Shown: in pieces, positions 1 to 13,588 of the stretch
Layout of the letters: the number at the start of each line of letters is the position of its first letter
Position numbering within the stretch: the first letter of the stretch is position 1
Source of the DNA: Dendrophyllia cribrosa
Taxonomy: Eukaryota; Cnidaria; Anthozoa; Scleractinia; Dendrophylliidae
NCBI GenBank assembly: GCA_024195265.1
Contig: JAJLRJ010000010.1
Span: 29,965,176 to 30,029,175, forward strand
Length of the DNA: 64,000 bases
Direction: 5' to 3'
Notes under the pieces: model-generated
The model's input: the letters and a program-made list of their open reading frames with translations, nothing else
Database searches by the model: none
Told to the model about the DNA's origin: nothing
Program-made: the position numbers and the translations under genes

Positions 1-1330
1 CTGCATGGTATCTGTTTTCACCAGCGATGGAGTTAAAGTTGAAGTTGTATTTCGAGTTGTACAATCTAGTGAAAATCAAACAATAGAGTCATAAGCGAAG
101 GTTTGTCATAAGTTCAATGGAATCAAAGTCGCAGAATAAGAAGATTTACAATTTTTACATTGCACTTACAGCTCGGTCCCTTACTATCTAGTAAAAACTG
201 GATTGTCGGTAGAAGTAGAAGAATAAACCAATCACAATGCCCATACCCAGGCCCTCTGAGTATAAATTTCTGTTTATGACTCCAATAATCTAATTTTCAC
301 TTGATCATAGCGGAGGAATCATATGTGCAACCGGAAACTCTGCTTATGACTCCCTTGCTTTATTTTTACTAGATCGTAACACTCTATGCTTCTGATTACG
401 ACTCTGCTTATAGTGTTGACTCCCACCCTCCCCCTGTAAGTCATACTTTAATACAAGCACAAACTGGTTCAAAACTCAATTATCTTAAGTATACAGTTGT
501 CTACAAATCAAAAACGTAACAAACAATTGACTTGGTGACTTCATAAATTATTTACAGGGAATGAATAATGCAGTCTGGCAAAGAAGAAGTTCAATTGTAA
601 AGTACCCTTCACAAAAGGCACTGCGGAAATCCTTTTCAGAACAGACAGCACTTCCTCTCTTAAATATCAATTACACCTTAAAGGTTGGACAGTGAGGATA
701 TCAGCAAGACTTTGCCCAACCGGCCAATACAGCTAGGGGAAGCTACAGGATGCACAATATACAGCGAGATGCACGTCACATCACAACATATTGTATCTGC
801 CTTAGCTAGAGCAGAGAATAACACATCTTATAAATGGATGAATGTTTATTTACCTGTATTCCATTAAAGAATCCTAACTGGGTCTATCAAACAAAAACAA
901 AGAAGTAATATCTATGCCATCAAATACCGGACTGAGGTGCGGGATTGCGGAAAATTGGTTCTTTTCTTTTCAATTCTTTTTAGAATAAGGTATTGAGACA
1001 ATGAGCTCTATTTTTATTCATCTACCGTAAACCTCGGAAAATAAGCCCTGGGCTTTTACCTCCTTAGAAATAAATAAAAAATTCCAACATTCAAGTTCTT
1101 CAAAGGGACTTGTGGGAGTAGCTTGCATTTGAAATATTCAGGGATTACAAAAGATAAATTGATGAAGGAAGAGTTACTTATAATAAACAGAAATTTTCAG
1201 GTTGCTCTCATCAACTGGTAAAGTAATGCATTCACTCCTAAGAGATTTCAAAAAAGTTCTAATTTCTTTGTTGTAACATAGTGAAAAAATAACATCATCC
1301 ATGAGAAAGCACTAACCAAGGCTCAATAGC
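1..1330. other. Intergenic, no gene seen
   Basis: AT-rich sequence; only a 60-codon open frame at 685 without support. Recurrent GACTC/CTTATGACTC motifs between 265 and 430 hint at an old inverted element. Confidence 0.6.
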
Positions 1331-1745
1331 TTTCATTTGAATGGTCACATGTTAGGATTTCATCGACATACTCAAAAGTTGGAACCATATTGTAAAGCAT
1401 AATAAACAGCACCACAGGAAGGTACTTCTCTGTGGCTTTTATTTGAATGGTGACACTTCAAGATTTCATCCACACTCAAAAGTTAGAACCACCTTGTACA
1501 GTATAATAAGCAGTGCCACAGGAAAGTACTACTCGGTAGCTTTCATTTGAATGTTTACACTTAACGATTTCATCCGCAGACTTAAAAGTTAGAACCACCT
1601 TATACAGCATAATAAACAGTACCACAGAAAAGTACTGCTCAGTAGCTTTCATTTGAATAGTCACTTAAGGATTTATCCACAGACTCAAAAGTTAGAGCAC
1701 CTTGTACAGTATAATAAACAGTACCACAGGAAAGTACTGCTCAAT
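1331..1745. repeat. About 105-bp satellite, four tandem units
   Basis: The phrase TTTCATTTGAATGGT or a close variant recurs near 1331, 1437, 1541 and 1647, so the period is about 105 bp. Each unit continues with GGATTTCATCCACAGACTC, AAAGTTAGAACCACCTTGTA and ATAATAAACAGTACCACAGG. Related to the 88-bp satellite at 31.6 kb and to the array at 40.4 kb. Short ORFs crossing it are spurious. Confidence 0.75.
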
Positions 1746-2153
1746 AGTGACAGACTGTTAAAAGTTGCAACTGCTGACTTGTTCCAAGTCTTCCAATCAT
1801 ACACAGACATAGAACCTGCACATAACATAATGTAACAAAAAAATACTTTTCTCTTTGCCTTTGGGCACAAGTCATGAAATGTTTTCTTATCGCATGAGGG
1901 CTAATAGAGGAAAATGTCTCATCCCTCCTCCAGAAAAATAATGGCCCGTCCCTTATATTAAGCGAGGCAACTTATATCAGGGGAGGGGGGGGGGGGGGGG
2001 GGGGGAGTGGGGGGTAATGGTATTAATTTAGGAGTAAATAAAGTTAACAACTACAAACACCTGATGAACTGTTACACAAAACAGAAAATTAAGGGTTATG
2101 TTTTTTGGCCACAAGACTGTAGTGTATTATAACAGTTAAATATTAACTACTAA

Positions 2154-3201
2154 ATGACTGGTCCCAAGGGAAACAGCGAATTTTGTTTCCCGAGAATCTC
2201 CATGTTCGAAGGAAACATCAAGATTTGAGGGAAACAACATTCACTGTTTCTTGAGGGATCAGTCATTAAGACAGTGATTTGTTATATAGCAACACAAAAA
2301 CACAACAAAACAGTTTGAAAAATGTGCCGAACACTCGAGGTAAACATCAATCGCATTATAATCATGCCACCTTTTGTCACGATATGATCACATGTGCTAC
2401 CGAGCAACAGTGAAAATGTTGCCCACTTTCGCAAATGCTGCCCACTTTCGCAAATGTTGCCTGATCATGGACGTTTGGTGGGAAACAGTTCAGATGTCAT
2501 GTGACCATGAATCAACCAATGAACATGCACATTGTATTTAGAAAAACTCCAGCTATATAACAAGAACCTTAGTGTGAGTCTGGTTTATCTGGTGAAAATT
2601 GCATTTCCCAGCCTAATCTGAAATACCTCAAATTTTGATCCACTTATACTGCTTCTCTTGTGTGCTGTGTTCATGTTTCCTGTAGCTTGCTATTTCATCC
2701 TTCACATGTTCCACGCCTGGTTCTTTAATTTATGCCACTTTACGAAACCAGCATAAACTCGCATAAAATCTTTATTATTGCATGTGAAACCAAGAAAACT
2801 AGAGCTCAAAATTGTTGCATGATTTTCTGGTTAAATTAGTAGCTATTGTTATATAGCTGGAGTTTTTCTCAATGCAATGCGCGGGTTCATTGGTTGATTC
2901 ATGGTCACATGACATCTAACAAACAAACTGTTTCCCGCCAAACGTCCATGAGCAGGCAACATTTTCACTGTTGCCCGCTAGCGCACGTGATCAGACTGTG
3001 ACAAAAGGTGGCATGATTATGATGCGATTGATGTTTAACTCTAGTGCTTGGCACATTTTTCAAACTGTGTTGTGTTGTGTTTTTGTGTTGCTATTTCACA
3101 AATCACTTGATGACTGATCCCTCGGGAAAAAGTGAATTTTGTTTCCCTCGAATCGAGATTCTCGGAAAAAAAAATTCACTGTTTCCCTCCGGACCAGTCA
3201 T
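2154..3201. mobile_element. 1.05 kb foldback/MITE with TAA target duplication
   Basis: Two imperfect inverted arms (about 2154-2572 and 2848-3201) surround a unique 275-bp centre. Ends read ATGACTGGTCC and GGACCAGTCAT, flanked by TAA on both sides (2151-2153, 3202-3204), the 3-bp TWA duplication typical of PIF/Harbinger elements. The outer about 115 bp of each arm is itself a small inverted repeat. No transposase is encoded. Confidence 0.75.
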
Positions 3202-3204
3202 TAA

Positions 3205-6200
3205 GTGTTTATTATGGTACCTTTTTGGTAAAAACGGTAGAGATCTATGTAAAAACTCAGGGCAAGTAAAACTTTCATGATAAAATTGACATTGAGATAA
3301 CATGGCATATTACCAAGTGGTAGAGCCAAAGACCTGCTATGACCTTCAACAACATTTTGGCAATAAAGAGAGGCACTTGGCCCCTCCCCTCACCTATAGC
3401 CACAACTGGCTACTTACATCTATGTCTGGATATACAGTGAGTAAAAGTACTAGGATTGCTCATATGACTGGTGGAACCGTATAAGCAGGAGAAGAGGTGC
3501 AGGAAGAAGGTGGAAAGAACTAGGAGTTGATTTATTGAGAAAAGGGTTAAAATGCTAAAACAAACAAATGATAATATTAATAAATAGTCTGGTCCAAGTA
3601 CCTCTTTATTAACGATATTTACACCTAATAACCACAGCATCGTATAACCGATGCTTTTGATACCTTGTGTCCTTGCTTACTATAAAGTAAACAAACTCTA
3701 GTCAATCTGCAGAGCTCAGAAATCAAGTGTAAAGAATCACGGTACAAACGAAGTTTGCAACACTCATGTCTCGCGTATAATCATTGCTCTGTAGATTTAA
3801 ATGTGTAAACTATTAACTAGACTACAAACTACACAACAATTCAACAAAAATACAAACATAAAATGATGTTACATTTATACAAACTACAAAAGAAACGACA
3901 CAGTCTTCACGAATTTACAAACATGTATCACATACATTTATCGCTAGTCGGTTAATCTCATTCGTCATCGCGCTTTCAACGAAACACTCAGATTTGACTA
4001 AGAAATGTCACCTCCTTGGCCTGTCAAAAAATAAAAACGGCAAGGTATAAAAATCGCATTGGAATTGATGTTTTAAAAAAGATGTACTCGAACAAACTCA
4101 CCGCCATTCTGGCTGCCTCGTGAATACTCGATCCCTGTGCGCGCCGTTTTACGTGATTTCATCCCCAGGGTCTTCTCCGTTTAGGGTGAAGGCCTGGCAG
4201 ATTTTGTGTGGGAATGTGTAAATATTTATTTTACCGTGGGCCTGTCGAAACGGATTTTAAAAAGAAGCAATCAAACATTGGGTAAGTTAATTTATAAGTC
4301 CTGGATTAGTAATAGCATTAATCGCATTTCACACATTAGAGGCTCCAGTTTTAGTTAATAATTGCGCCAAAACACACACAGCCTAAGCTTTCGTGCGTTT
4401 ACGCCTACTTTTCACGCGCGAGCGAGTTCCAATATTTGTCAAGTTTACGACTGTGCGTGTTACTGTTATCAAGATTGTTAAATTTCGGTCGCATATATTG
4501 TAACAACTGTAGATTTAAAATAACACTCACATATTGAGGGGTGCAACCATAGAATCGGTTCATAGCTTTATAGATCGATCAATATAAGCTTAATGATTGT
4601 TCGTAGTTATATCGGTTGACTGCTCAAGTCGAACCAGTTGGGTTCAAAGCCGAAACGCACTTTATCGGCAATAGTAATTTCGAAAATACTTGTTTTCATT
4701 TTTGATACTTCATCGTGTAAAAATGATTTGAAACAAAAATAGTTTCCGGCACCTTTTACGGCGTCCTTTCATAATTTGTATGCATATGATTTACCTCATC
4801 ATTTCTATTTCAAGTTTTGACCGGTTTTTAGCTTAGTCCAAAGGACGTCTACCGCCGGGGAAGTAAAACTGTCAAATCTACCAGGGTGGTTTGTTTTAAA
4901 ATCTGAGCAACTGATTACAATTTTGCAAGTTTTATTTTTGGTTTATTTTCAAGTGTGTTCAGACAAACATTTTGTAGTTTTGACCGCAATCGGAAATTGT
5001 TTGTTGGACGTTTAATCCAATGACCTTCGTTTTAATGAAAAAAAAAAAAAAAAAAACTGTAAAGTCGTGAATAAGCCCCATGTAATGCTATTGGATTTAT
5101 ATTTTATAAATGACTTATTGCTAAATCATTGTCATGTAACATGTTAATTCATTTATTTAATCACAATGTGAAATGTTTTTATAATGAAGTGTTAGCAAGA
5201 AACCCTAGCAATGACAATGACAATGACATATGCAAATTTTTCGCGGTTGTTGTAGTTTTTAAGACCAATTACATAACGAATACGGAATTTTCTCGATGTC
5301 GAAAAGATAACAAGGGTCAACAATTGACAAAACTGGGAATTTTTTTATATGGTAAAAAAAATTCCCAGACAAACAATGTTATCATTCTTTGAGGTGATGT
5401 TACACTGGACGATTCGCAACGACGATTTTTAGCGCAACATGGGTGCATGAACTTGCAATGCAAAATCACGAATTTTACTCAAGTTGTTTCGTGTAACATA
5501 CCTGTCGTTAATTTTGTCGCGCTTAAAATCGTCGTTGCGAATCGTCCCGTGTAAAAACATCACCTTTAAACATTTCAGAGCTATCTTCTCATGTCTTCTA
5601 TATGTTTTAGATTACGCAAATGATTAACCTCAATTAACAGTTTTCACTAATGTTTAAAAACAAAAATATTCGTTTCAACGATCACCAAAGGTTTAAGAAT
5701 TAAAAGTTCGACTAAATAAAACAAAAATTCATAATGAAACAGGAAAGAATAGCTTCCTTATTTCGTAACCTGATACTTGGTATATGATTTTTTAATCATT
5801 ATCTTTTGAAAATATAGACTGGCACTTCACACGGCCTCGCGACCTCATACCGAGAATCGCCTTTCATATGAAAATTATCCGCCTTTTCAAAAATGATTTC
5901 AAGCGTGACTCCATATCGAATTGTAACTCTTTCTCCACGCCATTTCGCAGAGCGTGACTGACTTGTTTGATATTGGTATGCAAATTCCTCGCAAACTATT
6001 CTTAGATTGGCTGAGAGATTATTGTTAAGCGGTCAATCTTACTGTTCTCAAGGGACCAACCCACGTAGATGCTTCAATAGCGACGCTGCGAGTTCTTTAG
6101 ATACCTGAATATCGAGCATCTTATGCCAGTTGGTATTGCTTGCTCAAGGAAAATACAGCGAAATGTGGCCACCATCTGGCGAAGGCAGAAATCGTCGTTA

Positions 6201-6726
6201 ACAGGTATTGTAGCACCTAAGCATTTGTCCAAGGATAATTCGTTTATTATGGCTTAGCTTTGAGATTCGACTTCTGCTATATTAGCAATAATGAAAATTA
6301 GCATTGACATGCGTCTGGCATTGTAAATTGTTTCTCTCATCGATTGACGCAAGTAACATTCAGCGAAACTCGGCGAGAAACGTTCGTGTTTACGCAGTTA
6401 TCGCTAGTTTGGGGTACGTGTTTATTCTGTGGTTAAATTTGTATTTACTCGTGGATTGTTTAGCTCGTTTGCATTTCGAATCAGCGATCAATTGGTCGAA
6501 CAAACGCGCCGTGCCGTTGAACGCTCAGTAGTACTGTACTTGCATACGTAACGTCGCTTGTTTCGTGTCACTTTATCACTTATCACGCGTGTACATACAC
6601 GACCTTGGAACGTGAATTATTTATCCGCCATCGGCAAAGTAGTTTACGTTACTTTCTGTGTTTTGTCTCCTTTTGACAGCGACATTTTGTGTGTTGTCAA
6701 CGTAGAACAACCTCGAATCTTAGAAC
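3205..6726. other. Upstream flank of the coiled-coil gene, no gene seen
   Basis: Contains one MITE (5392-5565), an A-run at about 5039-5057 and short unsupported ORFs. The promoter or a 5' UTR exon of the coiled-coil gene presumably lies here, but nothing distinctive marks it. Confidence 0.5.
5392..5565. mobile_element. Short TIR MITE
   Basis: Ends AGGTGATGTTACAC and its inverted partner enclose arms of about 45 bp sharing GACGATTCGCAACGACGATT in opposite orientation. 174 bp, non-coding. Confidence 0.7.
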
Positions 6727-9700
6727 ATGTCGGACACAAGAGATGCAGTTACATCGGAAGACGACCATGATGTTTTTCACGACAGCGAAGACGCCGTTTA
6801 CGACATTGATGTCAAAAGAGAGACAACAGACTATGTTTCAACGACATCTGACTCTACGACTACGGAAGAAACTATAAAATTTAAGGTCCAGGAACTTCCG
6901 CCCGACGAAGATTTCAAAGATCGCTTTTTCGAAGCTCAAGATAGACTCGGCGAGCTTGAAACGGAGCTGAGAAACACTCGCGGGAGACTTCGAAACCTAG
7001 AGGATGCTTGCGAGCATACGGAGGAAAAAATCGGGGTGTTGAAAAACGCAGCGTTTTCTTATCACAGGTCATTTTCAGAACACGAGATTACCGTCAAGAC
7101 GGTCGTGGAGGAAAATAGAGAATTGAAAGTCACCATCGAAAAGCTTCAGAAGACAATTCGCTTGAACAGACAGGAACGCGAGAGGACAGATGAAATTAAA
7201 AGAAATATAAACGAACAACTTAAAGAGCAACTTGAAGCGGCCTCAAAGGAAAATGACGATTTAGAAAGACAGGTCGATGAATTGAGAGCCATGAATGCCA
7301 AAAATTTGCGTGACACAAAGGAACCGCATGACCCCAGGGATGACAAGAAAAAATGTAAATATTGCGGACGCAGTGAAAATCAAGATGACGGTAATCTGAT
7401 GCAGGAGCTGGAGTCTTTGAAACTCAAGTTCGACGCCATCGAAACGGAGAAGGATAAACTGGAGAAAGAGAAAAAAGAGCTACGTAGCGAAGTCGATGAT
7501 CTTGAACAAAAGCTGAAGGATCTGCAGATTAAATTGTCGGCTGATGATGAAATTATCGAGGAAATGAAGCAGCAGATTCTGGATTACCACACACAGATTG
7601 CCGAATCAGAAGACAACTGTGACAATAGTCGATCGAGAAACATCGAGCTGGAAAAAGAAATGTCGGTTCTTCGCGGGTTGATGGGAGAGTTGGAAAATAA
7701 ACTAGATGATGAGAAAGAAAGCAGAGAAGATTTGATTCGAGAAGGAACCCAACGGCTTGAACTGCAGAACAAAAAGATCTCACAGCTGGAAATGAATCTG
7801 AAAGACGTTTGCAAAGAAAAAGAGTTATTGAATTTGCAGTTCGTGGATAGCAAAAATAGAGCAGAGAGGGACGTTAAGCAGTGGACCAAGCAACTGAACG
7901 AAGCTCATGTTCGCGCGGAACTCTTTAAAAAGGAGGTTTCTGACAAAGAGAAGCAGCTTTTGGCTCTGAAGGCGGAAAACAAAGAGCTTAAAGATGAAAT
8001 CGCGTCCCTGCGAAGTCAACTTCAAGACGCACAAGATCGCGAATTGTCGCGATTTGCAGAAGATCTAGATGAACACGACGGAGATAATCAGATGAAAGAA
8101 GAAAACGAGGAGTTGAAGACAGAAGTAGAGCAGTTGAGAGACGAGGTGATTTCCTTACAGAGTGAGTTAGCTGGTCTTGTCCACGAGGCAGAAAAATCCA
8201 AAAGCGCAGAAAAGAAAGACCCGGAGAAAGTTGTGGTGCATCATCTTGAAGTTTTGCAAAGCGCAGCCCCGCTGGCCCAGATTGATGAAGATTTGAGCGA
8301 CTACGACGACTTTGACGAAGAGCGCGTTGTGGCTGTGGGTAAAACAACTCTCGACGCAGCACCAAAGGAAGCAGGAGATTCCTGGTCCAGTCAAGACTAC
8401 GCCAAGTCACAGATACAAGAACTCGAAGAACTGTTGGAGCGCGCGAAAGTTGAGAAGCAAAAAGTAGAAGAGTGCCTTGAAGAATCTGAAGATAGAGCTA
8501 AGAAAATTACAGACGAGCTCTCCAAGACGATTGAACATCTAAACGAGCGATGCGAAGAGATGCGGAAAGAACTTATAGAGAAAGAAATTGTCATAAACAA
8601 GCTGAGAAAAGACCATACACAAGACCAGAACAGCATTCGTGACCTCGAGGAGAAATTACGAGAACAAGAGTACATCGAGGCAGAACTTGAAAAGGCGAGA
8701 GAAGAACTGCGCGAGCTGAAGTTAGTGGCCACCAGAGATGACTACAGAAAGAAATACGAAGAGTTGGAGAAGAAATACGACGAGATAGCGAACGACAAAA
8801 AGAAATTAGAAAAAGAAAACGAAGAAGTCAACAAAGAGAAGGCAGAGCTCAAAGGTGAACTGGAGGATATGGATGAGAAGTTTGAAAAAGGAAAAAAGAT
8901 GTATGCTGGGCTTTGCGATGAGAACGATGACTTGAAGAAAGGAAAGGTAAAGTTAGAGGATGAGGTGAAATTCCTGAGCGAAGAGCTAAAGGAAGAAGAA
9001 GATTTACACATAAGTGAGAGAGACAAACTGGCAAGCGAGTGCAAAGATTTGAAAGAGAAGATCAAACAGCTTGAGATGGAGATAGCTGACTTGAAAGCCA
9101 AGCTGGAAACAAAAGATGATGGAGAAAACTGGAGGAGGAAACACGATGATCTAAAACGAGAGACTGGCTCACTTCAAAGCGAAAAGAAACGCCTGGAGAG
9201 AAGCTTGGAGAGGATCGAAGACGAGCATGAAGATACGAAATCTAAGTACAGCAAGGCAAGACGCGAACTTAACGATGCTCATGCAGAAGCCGCGACGTTA
9301 CGCCGTCAAGTATCCGAGTTCAGGCTCACCAAGGATACTGCAGATGTTGAAAAGGAGCTAAGAAAAGTGAAGGAGACTTTAAGGAGGAAAGAAGAAGAAT
9401 GCAAGCGCCACATGGAAGAGTTGAAAGAAAAAGAAAAAGAGCTGGAAGAAGTGAACGAGACCTTGAGCAAGAAAGAGCAGGAATGTAAACGCCATATGGA
9501 AGAGTTGAAAAAAAAAGAAAAGGAGCTGGAAGAAGTGAACGAGACTTTGAGAAAGAAAGAGGAAGAATGTAAGCGCCATCTTCAAGAGCTTGAAGAGCTA
9601 AAGAGATCACTGTTTCGGCAGGTGAGCGAGGATGGATGGCAAGAAAAATTCGAGTCTCTTAAGCTTCAACTAGACGAGGTGGAAGACGAGAAGAATTCGC

Positions 9701-12700
9701 TGCAGAGAGAGAAGAACAATCTGCAGAGCGAGCTCCGAAAAGATTCCGAAAAGCTCGCCGAAGTCGAGATCAAACTGAGCCAGGCCAATATGGAGATCGA
9801 AGGCTTGAGTAAAGACTTCCACAAGTCACACACGAGAATCACGCATCTGGAAATCGAGCTTCAACGAGCTTCCAAGCAGAAACAGCAAGCCGAGGAGCAG
9901 GCCAAGTGGATCAAGAAAGAGCTGTTGACTAGAGAAGACACGATAAGTAAACTTGGAAAAGAACTGAACGACAAGAACAAAGCTCTTGAAAATATGGACG
10001 TGGACGGGGACAAGGACAATGAGATCATCATGTTAGAAAGGTAAGTTCTACAATGTTCTGTGGGGACTACCATGGTAAAGAAATAAGGGAAACTAGGAGG
10101 GGGAATATATCAAAGAGGGCAGTCTGAATACATTTTTCGAAAGTGGGCAGTTCGGCTTATAAGGGGGGGGGGGGGGGGGGGGGGGGCTTTTAAAGTGCCT
10201 ATCACCCCAAGAAAGTTATTTTCCGAATCAACTCTATGTACATTGAATAGTTGAATAGTAAAATATTTCTTGTTTTGACCGTCGTGTTAGTGAGTTATAG
10301 AGATTTCAATTTAATTTACAAAATGCTGATTAGATTACGTCAACCTGGGAATCATTTATTATACAACTACTTGTTTTCACCTCCGAGTAATATTTTTTAT
10401 GAATCAATTGACTATCCACAGTTTATTTTAAGCATTTATCAAATTAATTTTCCTCAAGCTGTAAACTAGGCATTGTAAATTGGCGTAGAAATAATGGCAA
10501 ATTCCCAGGTTGACGTCATCTAATTAGCATTTTGTAAATTCAAATCTCCATAACTCACAAACGCGACGTTCAAAACAAGAAATATTTTACCATTCAACTA
10601 TTCAATGCACATAGAGTTGATTCTAAAAATAACTTTCTGGGGGTGACAGGCACTTTTATTAGGATTTTACGATATGACTTTGAATACCCTATTTAAGGAG
10701 GCTCGACTCAGTTTTTTTTTTTGCCGTGGGGTGTATGTTTTGAAATCAAAATTTCGCAAGGAAGACCTGCTTCGATTGCTTTCATACTCCACCACGTTTA
10801 TGAAATGTGAGAGGGGAGCAGGGGTGGTGTAGTCGCCTCCTACCAATGTGGCCCGGGTTCGATCCTCGATCCCGGCGTCATATGAAGGTTGAGTTTGTTG
10901 TTGGTTCTCTCCTTGCTCCGAGAAGTTTTTCTCCGGTTACTCCGGTTTTCCCCTCTCCTCAAAAACCAACATTCTAAATTCCAATTCGATCTGGAAAGAG
11001 GACCTGCCTGAAAACCAGCTGATGCGGCTTTCTTCTCAAAATATAGTTATTTATTTATTTTATTTATTTAGAAAAACGACGTTTAAAACAAAGGGCAATA
11101 AGCTAGCATTGCTATAGTAACCGCTGTCGCATGGAAACCAGTGACACATAAAACTTTGAGCACATTTTATAAACTTGATAAAGTATGAAAGCAATCAAAG
11201 CATGTCTTCCCTGCGAAATTTTGATTTTAAAACATACACCCTACGGCAAAAAAAAAACTGAGTCGAGCCTCCCAAACGGACCTGTATTAAGCGGTCAGTT
11301 GAAAAAATGCCGGAATAAAGAATCTGCTTTCCAGCATGCCACACAGAAATGCATTTACATGTACTCGTGCTGTTTTTTTTTTCTGAAAAATTAACCGTTT
11401 AATACTGGTGAAGATAATAACAACAACAGAAGTCAGGTTTACAGGAATTAAGGGAAGCTTTTCCGGCACTTTTTCAGCTGATCGCTTAATAGAGGGTGAC
11501 CACTTAATACAGGTCTTAATTTCGCAGGGAAGACATGCTTCAATTCCTTTCATACTTCACCACGTTTATAAAATGTGATCAAAGTGTTGTATGTCACTGG
11601 TTTCCAAGCAGCAGCAGTTACTATGGCAACGCCAGCTTATTTCCCTTTGTTTTAAACTAAGTCGTTTTTCTCAAAATCTAGTTAGACACTTCATAATGAA
11701 ACTTTCATATTTTTTAGTACTCGTGTATCACTCATGTATAACATTTCAGAAACGTGGTGAAGTATGAAAGCAATAGATGCATGTCTTCCCTGCGAAATTT
11801 TGATTTCAAAACATACACCCCACAGCAAAAAAAAAAACTGAGTCGAGTCTCCTTAATTCAGGTTTGACTGTAGATTCAATCAGGAAAACAGTTCCATTGA
11901 CTGCAATGAATACTGGAGCTTTATTGTTTTTGTTCTTTTTTTATTTTAGAGAGATACAGCTTCTACAGAGCAGGATACCAGCCTCAGAGAAGGACGAATC
12001 TGTTCTTCACTACCAGATTCGTCTCTTGGAAGACAACGTGAAAGAGGTTCAAGTAAAGCTTAAGGGAAAAACCGAAAAGCTGGACGAATGTGAAAAGAAA
12101 AACGAGACACTAAGCGTCCGCGTTGTAGAACTGTCTAAAGAGATCCAGTCTCTTTACCGACGCTACGAGGAGAGAGGTGCGCAGCTGGCTGAACTCCAGG
12201 CTAGTCAGCCTGTGGTACCAGAGAGAGCGGAAACTACGTCTCTAACAATCGACGTGGAAGGAAAACCGGAAGTGCAGCTGGGTGTGTTCATGCAAGAGCG
12301 CGTTCGAAGTTCGAATCGGGTTGTCACTCCTGGACATTGCCGCAGCGTCTCTGAGATAGAAGTTCCCGTCAGCCAGTTACCAGGAACTGTCATCATTGGG
12401 GAACCTGTGTCGGTGACTGTGGACTACAGTACGGATGGGAACCCTGTGGTGAGTCATCCGACCGAGATAACCGCATCTGAGCCAGAGGACAATGATGAGG
12501 CAAGTTTGTCTCCAGAGAGTGAAGACGAAGATGTGCCGCCAGTAGTTTTTTCGGCGCCAGAGGTGCAAAGCGCTCCCCCACAGTCTTCTTATTCACCACC
12601 GCCCGTTACCCCAGAGCGGATACTAATCAGCGCACAAGCTCTGCCCGGGCCACAAGTTCCAAAAAGTATTGACGCGGAACGGTTCCCTTTCCTCAAGGGC

Positions 12701-13588
12701 TCTAATGTGCAGCTGAAATCAGGCGCCTTCCAACCGGTCCCAAGCCGCGAGGCCGACCAACCTGAGGAGTATATCCCTGAGTATGCGGAAGACGTGGAAG
12801 AGATTCCGCTACCAAGACGATTTAGAGCGACCAGCCGTGACGAACTGTTTAAACTGGATGGACTGTTACACGCGCACGCGCATGCGCATCATGCAGACCC
12901 ACCTGAGAACGGGCTAGACAACGGGGAGGAGCTTTACCCCAGGGGTGAGGATTATCCCAGAGACGAGGATTACCCCAGGGAACCAAACGGCCAAGATTTC
13001 GACGAGTGGCCCGAGGCACCAATGCAGCCGCCTCGAGAGGCGTATTCCTACGAGAGTGCCCCTAGTGGGGAGTTTCCTGGCGACAATGAAGGATACTCGG
13101 ATCCATATCAAATTCCCCCTCGGAAACCCGAAAGTTCCTACACAAGGAGGATAATTGGAGTTTACGGTAATGACGGCAACCTGATCGGCTATCAGGAGGT
13201 CTACGAAGAAAAAGCGGACGATTATCCGGACGAAATGAATGGGGGAGTAGTTCCGTACCCAGACCCCTACGAATACAGGGGGATGCCACAACCGCATGAA
13301 ACTGAACAATATCCCTCGGAGAATGTTCCGTACGCTAATAACGAAAGACAACGTATCGAAGATGACTTCGGGCATCCGTACGATAGAAATGCCAATTTAA
13401 CCAAAGCGCGCTGGTACGATCAGCCTGACGAGAGAGGCGTTGTTAACAGTCAATATGATAGACAGAACGATGCAAAGTATAGCCGCGGACGGCACAAGGA
13501 CCGGTACGGCCATTTAAACGGGGATGACAACCGGCGCGTTCGACCATCTTCTTTCGCAAGGCAATACGCCAGTGGAACATACCTGTAG
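6727..13588 (+). CDS. Large coiled-coil protein with acidic, disordered C-terminus (2 exons)
   Basis: Exons 6727-10040 and 11950-13588 join in phase (AG|A gives Arg, donor gtaagt, acceptor tttag) to encode 1650 residues. An in-frame TAG at 6721-6723 lies just before the ATG, so this is the first possible start. After an acidic head of about 55 residues, nearly all of exon 1 is heptad-rich Lys/Glu/Leu coiled coil. A CxxC knuckle (C210, C213) interrupts it, and about three near-identical 29-30-residue units lie around residues 879-957. The coil runs across the splice junction for about 85 residues, then gives way to a Pro/Glu/Asp/Tyr-rich tail with a His/Ala stretch (encoded near 12870). No signal peptide, membrane segment or motor domain is visible. 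I do not recognise the family. A cytoskeletal, centrosomal or Golgi scaffold would fit, but that is inference. The intron (10041-11949) is mostly transposon. The first AATAAA I noted downstream is distant, at 15126. Confidence 0.85.
10190..10659. mobile_element. Foldback element with 165-bp arms in the coiled-coil gene intron
   Basis: The left arm 10191-10357 and right arm 10498-10658 are inverted copies (shared motifs AAGTGCCT, TCAACTCTATG, AATATTTCTTG). A G24 tract (10163-10186) abuts its left end. Non-coding. Confidence 0.75.
10697..11852. mobile_element. TTAA-flanked composite foldback element
   Basis: Begins GGAGGCTCGACTCAG after TTAA (10693-10696) and ends CTGAGTCGAGTCTCC before TTAA (11853-11856), the target duplication of piggyBac- or Kolobok-type elements. 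An extra inner terminus ends at 11273 and a truncated second left arm starts near 11515. Between them, 11278-11520 is another inverted repeat (ACCTGTATTAAGCGG type). A SINE sits in the left arm. It reaches to within 100 bp of the exon 2 acceptor. Confidence 0.7.
10813..11070 (+). mobile_element. tRNA-derived SINE
   Basis: Pol III boxes A (TGGTGTAGTCG, 10825-10835) and B (GGTTCGATCCT, 10856-10866) lie 20 bp apart, as in tRNA-derived promoters. They are followed by an unrelated body with pyrimidine-rich TCTCCGG motifs and a TTTA-repeat tail (about 11048-11070). It is inserted in the left arm of the TTAA-flanked foldback in the coiled-coil gene's intron. It cannot fold as a full tRNA, so it is not a tRNA gene. 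Confidence 0.75.

Noticed and set aside
6600..10073. Many minus-strand Ser/Phe/Leu-rich ORFs opposite the coiled-coil exon
   Set aside because: Shadows of a Lys/Glu-rich coding strand.
10813..10890. tRNA gene
   Set aside because: A and B boxes present but no cloverleaf; body and TTTA tail show a SINE.
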